Origin: an uncultured bacterium
GTDB taxonomy: Bacteria; Verrucomicrobiota; Lentisphaeria; Victivallales; UBA1829
NCBI GenBank assembly: GCA_902774245.1
Contig: CACYHQ010000004.1
Span: 1-64,000 of the forward strand
Reading direction: 5' to 3'
DNA: 64,000 nt
Positions 40,269 to 48,549 of this stretch are shown here, piece by piece; the stretch's first letter is position 1, and each line of letters begins with the position of its first letter. The translations under genes were made by a program, and so were the position numbers. The notes below the pieces were generated by a model. The model searched no databases and had not been told where the DNA came from. It saw only the letters and a program-made list of their open reading frames with translations.

Positions 40269-41891
40269 TCACTTCGCCGTCTCCTCGACGGTCGCCGTCA
40301 CGAAGAGCAGCGTGAGCATGTCCGGCTGATACGCGGGATTGCTGATGCGCGCCGCCAGGACGGGCTTTCCAAGCTCCAGATACAGCGTCTGCCGGAACGC
40401 CGTCGTGTCGAGCATGGGCAGTTTCAGCGTACTGGACAGGATCTCCTGTTCGGTCGAACGCCTCGGACGCGCATAACGGTCCGCCTGACCGTCGTCCTCG
40501 TCCTCGCCGTCGTACGAATTGCCGTAGAACGAATACGTGTAATTGCGCCAGCCGGTCTGGGTCGCCTTCTCGAAACTGTAGTCCAGCTGCACCGTCTTTT
40601 CGTCGCTGAGGATGCGGACGGCGGCGCGCAGAGCCGTCCCGGTCCAGACGGACTCGGTGTTCAGGGGTTCGGCGAGATCGCCGGGCTCCTGTCCGGGCGC
40701 CCATTTCAGCGGGACGAACTGCGTCCTCGTGTTGAGCCGGATGGAGACGGGTTCCTGCGAGGGGATCAGGCGGAAGCTCGGGCTGTAGAGGTCGCGCAGC
40801 TGGTTGCTCTTCAGGAGCTTTTTCATGAAGTCGTCGGACGGAACGGCGGGGCATCCGTCGGAACTCCCGGCGGCGCAGATGTCGTTCCATTTCGCGCGCA
40901 CGATCTGGAAAACCAGCCTGATGAGCTTGTTTTCGTTCGAGGTCGCGGGCGCAGTCTTTTCCGGCGCGGGCAGAGCTTTGGTATAGAACACGTGCAAGGT
41001 CCACGCGCTCCCGGACGCCGCCTTCGCGACGATCATCGGTTTGCCGCCGGTCGAGGCGAGCGCGCTGGAGAAGGAATTGTCGTCGAAAATCGGGCTCTGT
41101 CCCCTGCCCCAGTCGCCGTACTCGGTGTTCGTGAACCCGGTCAGTTTCCGCATGCCGGACTCCAGGGAGAACACGCGCGGAGGGCGGATGTCGAGGAAGA
41201 ACTCGTTGCCGTAGGACGAGGGATCCCCGAAGAACGGGAAGATGCTCGCGAGGTTGTTGTACGAATTGCCGTCGTCGCCGGAGGAATCGTCCTCTTCGTC
41301 CTCATCCTCACTGTCTTCGGCTTCGCTGTCGTCCTTGGCTTCATCATCCGAATTGCCGGAGACGACGTTAGGGGTATCCTCGCCCTCCTCGTCCTCGTCG
41401 TCCATGTCGGGAGGCGGGAGTTCGCGGTCGTTGAACGATGCCATATCGGGGGCGCTTTTCGGCATGATGTAGAAATCCGGGAAATACTCCGAGCGGGACA
41501 TCTTGAACGCGACGGGAGCATTCGCCGCCGAATATCCGGCGGAATACCCGATCACGCGGTAGCCGCCCTCCCTGTAGATCGCGGGCAGAAGCTCGTCCGT
41601 CGGCTGTGAATCCTCCGGGAGCTTCATGGATTTAGCGGCGGCGGCAAGCACCTTTTTCGGGACCGCGATGACCTGATACTCGAAATACTGATACGCGCCG
41701 GAACGCTCCGCAGCGGCAGTCGCGGCATCCTTCTCAGGCGCAGTCTCTTTCGCCGGAGCGGTCGCCTTCGGCTCGCTCTCTTTCGCGGCGGGAACGGCGG
41801 GCGCGGCGGTCTGCGCAAACACAGGCAAACTCAGGGCAGAGAGAACGAAAAACGAAACAAAAACGAAAAGCTGACAGACGGTGTGTTTCAT
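40269..41891 (-). CDS. Secreted protein with an acidic segment, unknown
   Basis: The 540-residue protein has a clear signal peptide (residues 1-26, ending VFAQ). An Ala/Pro/Glu/Lys-rich linker runs to about residue 65, then comes a domain, then a very acidic stretch of about 45 residues (near 163-208), rich in Asp, Glu and Ser. The rest is predicted globular and contains a possible disulfide pair (CAAGSSDGC). I do not recognise a family. The acidic stretch could bind calcium or basic partners. It is transcribed alone. Confidence 0.7.
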   Translation of the reverse strand: MKHTVCQLFVFVSFFVLSALSLPVFAQTAAPAVPAAKESEPKATAPAKETAPEKDAATAAAERSGAYQYFEYQVIAVPKKVLAAAAKSMKLPEDSQPTDELLPAIYREGGYRVIGYSAGYSAANAPVAFKMSRSEYFPDFYIMPKSAPDMASFNDRELPPPDMDDEDEEGEDTPNVVSGNSDDEAKDDSEAEDSEDEDEEDDSSGDDGNSYNNLASIFPFFGDPSSYGNEFFLDIRPPRVFSLESGMRKLTGFTNTEYGDWGRGQSPIFDDNSFSSALASTGGKPMIVAKAASGSAWTLHVFYTKALPAPEKTAPATSNENKLIRLVFQIVRAKWNDICAAGSSDGCPAVPSDDFMKKLLKSNQLRDLYSPSFRLIPSQEPVSIRLNTRTQFVPLKWAPGQEPGDLAEPLNTESVWTGTALRAAVRILSDEKTVQLDYSFEKATQTGWRNYTYSFYGNSYDGEDEDDGQADRYARPRRSTEQEILSSTLKLPMLDTTAFRQTLYLELGKPVLAARISNPAYQPDMLTLLFVTATVEETAK

Positions 41892-41953
41892 GGAATCCGG
41901 CTCCGGGACTTACAGGGATTCATCTTGATGGAAGCGGTTTTTTACCAAATCAA

Positions 41954-41982
41954 AAAGTATCACCACATGGAAAAAAAGTCAA
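41954..41982 (-). promoter_or_regulatory. Promoter of the acidic secreted protein gene
   Basis: On the minus strand TTGACT (41982-41977) and TACTTT (41959-41954) are 17 bases apart, about 63 bases before the ATG. Confidence 0.5.
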
Positions 41983-42003
41983 CCCGTTTCCGCGAAAAAA
42001 CGC

Positions 42004-42042
42004 GAAAAAAGAAAGCCGGCGAAGATGAGTTCGTCGGCTTCC
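42004..42042 (-). terminator. Terminator of the transporter/EIIA-CBS operon
   Basis: On the minus strand GGAAGCCGACGAA pairs with TTCGCCGGCTTTC (two mismatches) and is followed by a run of six T. It lies 29 bases after the transporter stop. Confidence 0.8.
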
Positions 42043-42070
42043 GGGGAAAGCGAATCAAAGGATTCGGATG

Positions 42071-43819
42071 TTATTTCGTCTTGACTGGCTTCGCCTCTTT
42101 CACGACGAGCAGGACCGGGTACTTCGCCTCGGATTCCGGCACAGTGTACATTTCGCCGGTAAGCGTCGTGGCGGCATCGGTCAGGGAGACGTCCTTCGGC
42201 AGGGCCACGGGGATGACCTCGTCGGCGGTCTTGCCGTAGGCGGTCGCGAAGACGTAGGAATCCCTGCCCTCGAACTCGACCGCGGGAGCGGCCGCGCCGG
42301 AGTCGTAGGCGCGGATGCCGGCGACCTCGAAGTGCGCGAGCTTACCCGCGAAATGATGACCGGAGGCCTTGTCGACCTTCTCGAAGTTCAGGTTGGCGGG
42401 ACGGTCCGCCATGAGCGGGTTCATCGCCAGGATGGCGACGACGACGATCACGCCGGAAAGCAGCGTGGCGGGCAGGCCGACCGCGAGCCATTTCATGAAA
42501 GTGACGTGCGAGGCGGACGGACGTTTTTCGAGCATGCCGAGCGCCACGATGTTCGCGGTACTGCCGATCATGGTGATGTTGCCGCCGAAACATGCGCCGA
42601 AGAGGAGCGCCCACCACAGCGGGAAGTCCTTCACGCTCTGGGAGAGCTGTTCGATCACGGGGCAGAACGCCGCCACGAAGATGACGTTGTCGACGAACGC
42701 GGACCCGACGGCGGAGGAGAAGAAGATGAACGGGACGAGCTCATACGGGCTGGTGCCGCAGATCTTGGAGAAGCCGTTCGCCATCACGAGGTCGACCTTG
42801 GTGTATTCGAGCGTGCCGGCGACGGCGAAGAGGAGCATGAAGAAGATGAGCGTCCACCAGTCGACTTCGCGTTCGATGTAGTAGCGCGCGCGGTTCTGCT
42901 TGATGATCATCACGATGCCGGAGCAGACGAGCGGCGCCACGATCAGGACGGTGTTCTTCGGCAGGCCGAGGAGCTCTTCGGTCGGGTGGTGGGAGGCGAT
43001 GGCGCACACGGTGCAGATCAGGAGGATCAGGCCGGGCTTGTACGGCACTTTCACGCGCGGAGCCAGAGAAAGCCCCTGCGCGAGGCGGCTCTGCAGGCTT
43101 TCATCGAATTTCTTCAGGTCCTTGCGGAAGATGAAGAGGAGCAGCGCGATCACCGCGAACAGCGAGACGAGCATGATCGGGAACGACCACATCATGAAGT
43201 CGCCGAACGTGAGGCCGCCCTTCGTGCCGATGTAAATGCCGACCGGGTTGCCCATCATGGTGCCGGAGCTGCCGATGTTCGTGGCGAGCACGGCGATCAG
43301 GATGTACGGGGTCGGGTTCAGTTTCAGGCGGTCGCACACCTGGAAGATCAGGGTGGAGATGAAGATGATGGACGTGACTTCGTCGACAGCGCACGCGAGC
43401 AGCGCGGACGCCACGCTCGTGACCGTGATGAACTTCATCCCGGAGAGGTTCGGCATTTCCACGATCAGCTGCACGATCCACGTGAAGAAACCGAGGTCGC
43501 GCAGCGCGCCCACGATCACCATCATGCCGACCAGGAACAGGATCACTTCCAGCGAGGACGACTGCACGAAGTGCGGAATGTCAAGCGAGCCGGTGAAGAT
43601 CAGGACCGACAGGCCGAGGAACGCCAGCGCCAGACGGAACTTCCAGAAGAACAGCGTGCCCATGATGAGGCCGATGAACACGGCGCAGGCCACAGCCTGG
43701 TGCGATTCAAGCGCGTGCGAGAAGAAGCCGCCGAGGCCCACGGTCAGGCTCACGGCCAGCAGGATCATGAAACGCGAAACAAAGTATTTGACGGAAATGG
43801 AGGAGGATTCTTCCGACAT
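42071..43819 (-). CDS. Ion transporter of the ArsB/NhaD/SLC13 (CitMHS) superfamily
   Basis: The 582-residue membrane protein has about 11-12 apolar helices over residues 15-465 and a soluble C-terminal tail of about 110 residues. Typical superfamily blocks are VDEVTSIIFISTLIFQV near residue 146, TNIGSSGTMMGNPVGIYIG near 182, VDNVIFVAAFCPVIEQL near 386 and GGNITMIGSTANIVA near 415; the two repeats hold the substrate and sodium sites. Members carry Na+/H+, arsenite or dicarboxylates; NhaD-type Na+/H+ exchange is the best guess. The C-terminal extension is unusual. The EIIA-CBS gene lies 47 bases upstream on the same strand. Confidence 0.82.
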   Translation of the reverse strand: MSEESSSISVKYFVSRFMILLAVSLTVGLGGFFSHALESHQAVACAVFIGLIMGTLFFWKFRLALAFLGLSVLIFTGSLDIPHFVQSSSLEVILFLVGMMVIVGALRDLGFFTWIVQLIVEMPNLSGMKFITVTSVASALLACAVDEVTSIIFISTLIFQVCDRLKLNPTPYILIAVLATNIGSSGTMMGNPVGIYIGTKGGLTFGDFMMWSFPIMLVSLFAVIALLLFIFRKDLKKFDESLQSRLAQGLSLAPRVKVPYKPGLILLICTVCAIASHHPTEELLGLPKNTVLIVAPLVCSGIVMIIKQNRARYYIEREVDWWTLIFFMLLFAVAGTLEYTKVDLVMANGFSKICGTSPYELVPFIFFSSAVGSAFVDNVIFVAAFCPVIEQLSQSVKDFPLWWALLFGACFGGNITMIGSTANIVALGMLEKRPSASHVTFMKWLAVGLPATLLSGVIVVVAILAMNPLMADRPANLNFEKVDKASGHHFAGKLAHFEVAGIRAYDSGAAAPAVEFEGRDSYVFATAYGKTADEVIPVALPKDVSLTDAATTLTGEMYTVPESEAKYPVLLVVKEAKPVKTK

Positions 43820-43866
43820 GGTATCTGTAACCTTTCTTTAGTTATCTCGTATTCGTTGAGCCGCGG

Positions 43867-44820
43867 TCATTCCCAGAAGAACTTCGCGCAGAATTCGCGC
43901 AGGGAGACCAGACCGGCCAGACGGCCGTTCGCGTCCGTGATGATGAGCTGCGCCGTCTCCTGAGCCAGAAAGAGCTTCGCCAGCTGGATCGCCGGGACGT
44001 CTTCCGAAACAGGCTCGCCGAGCTCCTGCATGATGTCGGAGACGCGCGTGTCGCTGGCGCTCTTCAGCAGGTCGACGAACGGCTGGAAGCGGTAGATCGG
44101 GGAAAGGTTCTCCATCCAGAGGAGGTGTTCCGGCAGCGTGTAGGTCAGGATGTCCTTCAGCGACAGCACACCGCGCAGGTCGCCCACGGAGTCGATCACC
44201 GGCAGGGACGCGCTCTGGGTGGTGGCGAAGATGTCGATCGCCTCGCGGATGGTGTCCGTCTCGTGAAGCGGGGTGAAGTCGGTGCGCATCACGTCCTTCG
44301 CGAGCAGGTATTCCGGCATTTTGATCCTGCCGGTGGCGAAGAACGTGGTGACTTCCGCCGGGGTCCGCAGTCCGGCGACCTGGCGGATGTTCGCCGGGTC
44401 GGAGAACGATTTCGCCAGCATGGACATGACCTGCAGGTGCAGGTTCGGGTCCTCCACCGGGGACAGGATCAGCACCATCACGTTGATGAACACGTTCATG
44501 TTCAGGGAAATGACCTGCGTGTTTACGCTCTGGCCGCCGTACGTGATCCCTTTCGGGCTGCACGCGATGGCGATCATCGGCTTCTCGAGCCCGGCGATGC
44601 GGGCGTGCGGCACGGCGAGGCCGGGGGCGACGATGCACGGGAAGACTTTTTCGCGTTTCTCGATCTCGGCGCGGGCCACATCGATGTCAAGCTGGGGGAA
44701 ATGGCGTTTGAGCATATCCAGCAGCATACCGATGACTTTTGCGCCGTCGGGCTCCGTCACGCCGCAGGCGATGTTGTTCGCAAACAGGTAATCCGAAAAC
44801 TCGTTCTTCGTTTCACTCAT
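43867..44820 (-). CDS. PTS EIIA-like domain fused to a CBS pair
   Basis: The 317-residue protein has an N-terminal PTS EIIA type-2 domain (residues 1 to about 155). Its phosphoryl-accepting His is in APGLAVPHARI near residue 73. Two CBS repeats follow (about 170-315), recognisable by DVMRTDFTPLHETDTIREAIDIF, SLPVIDSVGDLRGVLSLKDIL and AQLIITDANGRLAGLVSLREF. CBS pairs bind adenine nucleotides. No sugar EIIB or EIIC is nearby; the gene precedes an ion transporter in the same operon, so it probably regulates that transporter by phosphorylation and nucleotide level. Ribosome binding site AGGAGG. Confidence 0.87.
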   Translation of the reverse strand: MSETKNEFSDYLFANNIACGVTEPDGAKVIGMLLDMLKRHFPQLDIDVARAEIEKREKVFPCIVAPGLAVPHARIAGLEKPMIAIACSPKGITYGGQSVNTQVISLNMNVFINVMVLILSPVEDPNLHLQVMSMLAKSFSDPANIRQVAGLRTPAEVTTFFATGRIKMPEYLLAKDVMRTDFTPLHETDTIREAIDIFATTQSASLPVIDSVGDLRGVLSLKDILTYTLPEHLLWMENLSPIYRFQPFVDLLKSASDTRVSDIMQELGEPVSEDVPAIQLAKLFLAQETAQLIITDANGRLAGLVSLREFCAKFFWE

Positions 44821-44874
44821 GGTGGGGATAACCTCCTGGGTCGTTCCATGTGTTAAAAAAAAAGAAATCCTTTT

Positions 44875-44902
44875 AAAATAGCACGTAATTCAGAATTTAC
44901 AA
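44875..44902 (-). promoter_or_regulatory. Possible promoter of the EIIA-CBS operon
   Basis: On the minus strand TTGTAA (44902-44897) and TATTTT (44880-44875) are 16 bases apart, 54 bases before the ATG. Confidence 0.45.
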
Positions 44903-45058
44903 GTTCAGAACACGTTTTTTCCCGGACTTTTTCGTGCCGTGTTTTGCCGGGCGGAAGCGATCCGCCCCCGATCCCGTCCTACGGCGTTTTTTTCATCGTT
45001 TTCTTCCCGGAACGGAACTTTTTTTCGTTTTTTTTCTTAAAAAACCATGTTTTTTCGC

Positions 45059-45090
45059 TAAGATTTTCGGTTTTCGCGCGTCTAATTGTC
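45059..45090 (+). promoter_or_regulatory. Two-block element shared with 26600-26631, possible alternative-sigma promoter
   Basis: CGCTAAGATTT and GTCTAATTGTC recur here with TAAGAT at 45059 and TCTAAT at 45081, the same 22-base offset as upstream of the giant gene. The second block ends 53 bases before the ATG at 45144, a normal promoter distance. Confidence 0.5.
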
Positions 45091-45143
45091 AGAGAAAACG
45101 TTTCGATCACACTCTGTACCACCTGCAACACAAGGAGCGAACC

Positions 45144-46151
45144 ATGAAAAACAACCGATTCAAAACGCTTTGGGGCGTGGCGCTCGGCCTGGCCCTCCTC
45201 GCCTCAGCTATTCCGTTCACTGCATCCGCCGGATTTGGCGGCACCCGAGGCGATCCCCCAAAACCGGATGAAGTCGTTATCGAGCTGTATGGATCTGTTC
45301 GAGGAAAGAGGACGGCCTCCTTTGTTTTCGAAGAAAAAACCATCCAGTACAAAGGGGATGGTTCAATGTATCCGAATCCGCCGTTCCGGGTCAACGGCGT
45401 TCTTTGGGAAGACATGAAAACTCCGTTTCAGCTGAACTTCACGCCCGATTTCGAAAACGCATCCATTCTGGAACAAAGCGGACATGATTTTGAGCTGATC
45501 AAGGGAAAAAACAGCTTCACGGTCTCGATTAAGAATTCACAAAATACGGAATGGAAATACAGGATCAAAATCGCGGCAAAATATCAGAAAAAACGGGAGA
45601 ATGCTCAGCCGAAAACCATACCCGCGCAGGAAATCAAGAATCCCCCTGCGCTCACCACAAACGGCGAAACGGTCATGTACGGCCCGATGATGATTTCCAG
45701 TATCAACGAACCGACGGACGGCATGGACCACCCGAATTTCAGCGTTTCACGGCCTGTACACATGTATCGTCATGACAACGGATTTATCATCAAGGGAACG
45801 GTTGACCAATGGGCAGGTTTTCGAATCCAGGGGAATTCCATTTTTTATCAAAATTATATGACGTTGCCTAGGGGAACTAGCGGCGTCAGTCCTGTATTAA
45901 AGGGAGGTAAGTTCGCATCCGGCGTCACCGTCGACGGAAAGAGCTGGAGCAATCTGGCCAAACCGTTTCAGCTGGACTTCATTCCAAAAGCTTCGGCCGA
46001 AAAGACTATCACTTACAGAGCGGAACAATGCGAAATAATATATGCCTATCATGATAATGTTCTCGAAATTTCGATTAACAACAAAAGTGATAAACCTGCT
46101 CCGTTTGAATTGTTCTTTGCATTCAGGGATCCTGCTGTAAATCAACCCTGA
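45144..46151 (+). CDS. Secreted protein with two related domains, unknown
   Basis: The 335-residue protein has a signal peptide (residues 1-29, ending TASAG). Two similar halves follow. Each has a strand-rich stretch with VNGVLWEDMKTPFQLNF near residue 88 or VDGKSWSNLAKPFQLDF near 265, followed by a segment with S(I/V)xN(K/S). No family is recognised. Codon use is less GC-rich than in neighbours. The ATG has AAGGAGCGA in front. The upstream two-block element, shared with the giant surface protein, suggests coregulation. Confidence 0.7.
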   Translation: MKNNRFKTLWGVALGLALLASAIPFTASAGFGGTRGDPPKPDEVVIELYGSVRGKRTASFVFEEKTIQYKGDGSMYPNPPFRVNGVLWEDMKTPFQLNFTPDFENASILEQSGHDFELIKGKNSFTVSIKNSQNTEWKYRIKIAAKYQKKRENAQPKTIPAQEIKNPPALTTNGETVMYGPMMISSINEPTDGMDHPNFSVSRPVHMYRHDNGFIIKGTVDQWAGFRIQGNSIFYQNYMTLPRGTSGVSPVLKGGKFASGVTVDGKSWSNLAKPFQLDFIPKASAEKTITYRAEQCEIIYAYHDNVLEISINNKSDKPAPFELFFAFRDPAVNQP

Positions 46152-46305
46152 AGCAGAGCGAATCTGCCGGCATTACCACCCGAAACCGAACGTATTCGCA
46201 CACTGCCGCAAAGCGGCGCCGAAGTTGCGCATTGCTCCGAAACGGCGCGAAGAACCTATAATTATGCAGTTTTGCACGAGCGGACACGGGAGTGCCGCCG
46301 TTGTT

Positions 46306-46341
46306 CCTCCGGTCCGGAAACGGGCCGGAGGCATTTTTTTT
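46306..46341 (+). terminator. Rho-independent terminator
   Basis: CCTCCGGTCC pairs with GGGCCGGAGG (one G-U) around a 6-base loop and is followed by CA and eight T. It separates the adk operon from the upstream gene. Confidence 0.82.
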
Positions 46342-46373
46342 GCTTTTTTTTCGCGTTTTTCCGCTTCAACCGC

Positions 46374-46402
46374 TTGAAAAACATGTTGAACCGCAGTATA
46401 TT
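46374..46402 (+). promoter_or_regulatory. Promoter of the adk operon
   Basis: TTGAAA (46374-46379) and TATATT (46397-46402) are 17 bases apart, 49 bases before the adk ATG. Confidence 0.7.
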
Positions 46403-46451
46403 AAAAGATTGTTTTTACTTAAAAATCATCCGATTCAGAGGTCTCACTCTT

Positions 46452-47105
46452 ATGATTACGAAAAAGAATCTCGTTCTGCTCGGCCCGCCCGGCGCCGGCA
46501 AAGGCACGCTCTCCGATCCCCTGATGGCGCAGGAAAAGCTCGCGCACATCTCCACCGGCGAAATCCTCCGCGGCGAAGTCGCCGCCGGCACCGAACTCGG
46601 CAAACAGGCGGAAGCCTGCATGAAGTCCGGCAAGCTCGTCCCCGACCAGGTCGTCGCCGACATGGTCGCCGCCCGCCTCGCCACGCCGGAATGCGCCAAC
46701 GGATTCATCCTCGACGGCTTCCCGCGCACGGTCGCGCAGGCCGAACTCCTCGAAGACGCCATGCAGCGCATCGGCATGAAGCTCGACGCCGTGATCCTCT
46801 TCGAAGCACCCGAAGACCTCCTGCTCCAGCGTCTCACCGCCCGCCTCACCTGCAAGAAGTGCGGCGTCGCGTTCAACAAGCTCTTCGCGCCCCCGAAACA
46901 GGAAGGCGTCTGCGACCGCTGCGGCGGCGAGCTGATCCAGCGCGCCGACGACTCCCTCGAAACCGCGAAGAACCGCCTGAAAGTCTACCACGAGCAGACC
47001 GCCCCCCTCATCCAGTTCTACGAAGGAAAAGGCTGCCTCGCGCGCATCGATTCCTCGCTCCCCGTCGACAAAGGATTCGCTGCGCTTCTCGCGCTCCTGA
47101 AGTGA
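46452..47105 (+). CDS. adk: Adenylate kinase, zinc-finger LID type
   Basis: Adk interconverts ATP, AMP and ADP. The 217-residue protein has the P-loop GPPGAGKGT (residues 11-19), HISTGEILRGEV with the AMP site, GFILDGFPRT near 89, and a long LID domain with two Cys pairs (CKKC and CDRC) typical of the zinc-binding type. The ATG at 46452 is chosen because longer frames add untypical sequence; GAGG lies 10 bases upstream. It heads the adk-map-infA group common in ribosomal-protein regions. Confidence 0.95.
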   Translation: MITKKNLVLLGPPGAGKGTLSDPLMAQEKLAHISTGEILRGEVAAGTELGKQAEACMKSGKLVPDQVVADMVAARLATPECANGFILDGFPRTVAQAELLEDAMQRIGMKLDAVILFEAPEDLLLQRLTARLTCKKCGVAFNKLFAPPKQEGVCDRCGGELIQRADDSLETAKNRLKVYHEQTAPLIQFYEGKGCLARIDSSLPVDKGFAALLALLK

Positions 47106-47121
47106 TCCCGCGGGTTCCCGT

Positions 47122-47898
47122 ATGCGCCTGATGAAACGCAGAAATTTTGTCATTCACACGCCCGAGGAGATCGTCCGCATCCGTGAGGCCGCGCGCGTCA
47201 CCGCGCTCGCCCGCGAGGAGATCGCCGCGCTTGCCCATCCGGGCATGACGACGCTCGAACTCGACGAACTCGCCGGGGCCGTGATCCGCGCCACCGGAGG
47301 GACCCCGACGTTCCTGAACTACAACGGCTTCCCGCGCAACATCTGCATCTCGGTCAACGACGTGGTCGTGCACGGGATCGCCAGCGAAAAATGCGTGCTG
47401 AAGGAAGGCGACATCGTCAGCGTGGATGTCGGCGTGACCCTGAACGGCGGCATCGGCGACACGGCGAAGACCGTGCTCGTCGGCAACAAGCCGACCACGA
47501 AAGACATCGAACGCCTCCTCGCCGGAACGCAGGAAGCGCTCGAAGCGGGCATCGCCGCCGCGCACCCCGGCGGGCACGTCGGCGACATCTCCCGCGCCGT
47601 CGCGGAAGTCGCGAACCGCTACAAGCTCGGCATCGTCCGCGACCTCGTCGGACACGGCTGCGGCACGCGTCTCCACGAACCGCCCGAGGTGCCGAACTTC
47701 GTTTCCACGAGCGAGGGCCCGGTCCTCGCGCCCGGCATGGTCCTCTGCATCGAACCCATGCTGAACCTCGGCACGGCGCGCGTGTATGTGGAAAACGACA
47801 ACTGGACGGTCCGCACGGCGGACGGCCTGCCCTCGGCGCATTTTGAACACATGATACTGATAACTGAAACTCATACGGAGGTCTTAACACGTGTCTAA
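47122..47898 (+). CDS. map: Methionine aminopeptidase, type I
   Basis: Map removes the initiator Met. The 258-residue protein has the pita-bread fold blocks: [19 protein letters not shown] near residue 73, [13 protein letters not shown] near 97 with the first metal Asp, GDTAKTV near 110 with the second metal Asp, [17 protein letters not shown] near 175 and the final Glu residues in LCIEPML and THFE-like positions. An ATG 9 bases later (47131) is also possible as start. It overlaps infA by 8 bases. Confidence 0.95.
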   Translation: MRLMKRRNFVIHTPEEIVRIREAARVTALAREEIAALAHPGMTTLELDELAGAVIRATGGTPTFLNYNGFPRNICISVNDVVVHGIASEKCVLKEGDIVSVDVGVTLNGGIGDTAKTVLVGNKPTTKDIERLLAGTQEALEAGIAAAHPGGHVGDISRAVAEVANRYKLGIVRDLVGHGCGTRLHEPPEVPNFVSTSEGPVLAPGMVLCIEPMLNLGTARVYVENDNWTVRTADGLPSAHFEHMILITETHTEVLTRV

Positions 47899-48106
47899 AG
47901 ACGTTGTCAAAGTAGAAGGCGTCGTCCGCGAACTGCTCCCCAACACCATGTTCCGGGTCGAACTTGAAAACAAACATATCGTCCTTGCCCACATCAGCGG
48001 CAAGATGCGGCTCCACTTCATCCGCATTCTTCCGGGCGACACGGTGACGCTTGAGATGTCCCCGTACGACCTGACGAAGGGAAGGATCGTTTTCCGCCAG
48101 AAATAA
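47891..48106 (+). CDS. infA: Translation initiation factor IF-1
   Basis: The 71-residue S1/OB-fold protein starts with [12 protein letters not shown] and holds [23 protein letters not shown] and [21 protein letters not shown], matching IF-1 from end to end. It starts with GTG inside the end of map. The adk-map-infA order is the conserved one. Confidence 0.96.
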   Translation: MSKDVVKVEGVVRELLPNTMFRVELENKHIVLAHISGKMRLHFIRILPGDTVTLEMSPYDLTKGRIVFRQK

Positions 48107-48240
48107 CGTCCGCGGCACTTTTTTAAGTTAAGAAACTGCAAATCAGCCCCCGGCGCTTCCGCTTCGGGCATACCCATATTTTTTGATTTGATTCAACCAT
48201 AACCAATAAACGCCCGCAGGGCAGAAAAGGAAAATCAACC

Positions 48241-48531
48241 ATGACGAAACGTGACCTCGTTGTCAAAATCTCCGCTGAAACCGGTCTCATCCAGACCGAA
48301 GTCGCCAGCATCGTTCAGAAGACCCTCGACTACATCGCCGACGAACTCGCCGCCGGCCGCGACATCGAACTCCGCAACTTCGGCGTCTTCGAAATCCGCG
48401 TCCGCAAGGGCCGCAAGGGCCGCAACCCCAAAGTGCCGCAGATCACCGTTCCGATCCCGGAGCGCAAGGTCGTCAAGTTCCGCGCCGGCAAGGAACTCAA
48501 GGACCGCGTCGCCAGCCTCAAGATCGACTGA
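48241..48531 (+). CDS. HU/IHF family DNA-binding protein
   Basis: The 96-residue protein is a nucleoid protein of the HU/IHF family. It begins MTKRDLVVKISAETGL with the family dimer helices, then RDIELRNFGVFEIRVRKGRKGRNP, where the beta-arm starts, and the Pro-containing arm VPQITVPIPERKVVKFRAGKEL. IHF-like RNP is present in the arm. HU or IHF cannot be told apart with confidence. It lies 134 bases after infA and 18 bases before hisS. Confidence 0.92.
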   Translation: MTKRDLVVKISAETGLIQTEVASIVQKTLDYIADELAAGRDIELRNFGVFEIRVRKGRKGRNPKVPQITVPIPERKVVKFRAGKELKDRVASLKID

Positions 48532-48549
48532 TTCCGGAGTATCCGTCCC

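Larger units (their letters stand above)
44821..45143. other. Divergent intergenic region
   Basis: No gene is supported. It contains the EIIA-CBS promoter and the two-block element for the gene at 45144. Very T-rich runs lie at 45018-45056. Confidence 0.6.
46152..46451. other. Intergenic region with a possible small RNA
   Basis: No protein gene is supported. TATAAT at 46256-46261 is followed by two hairpins: CGG-CAC/GTG-CCG at 46281-46300 and a terminator at 46306-46341. The adk promoter lies after it. The stretch 46268-46341 could be a short RNA of about 74 nt, or simply the late terminator of the upstream gene. Confidence 0.35.
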
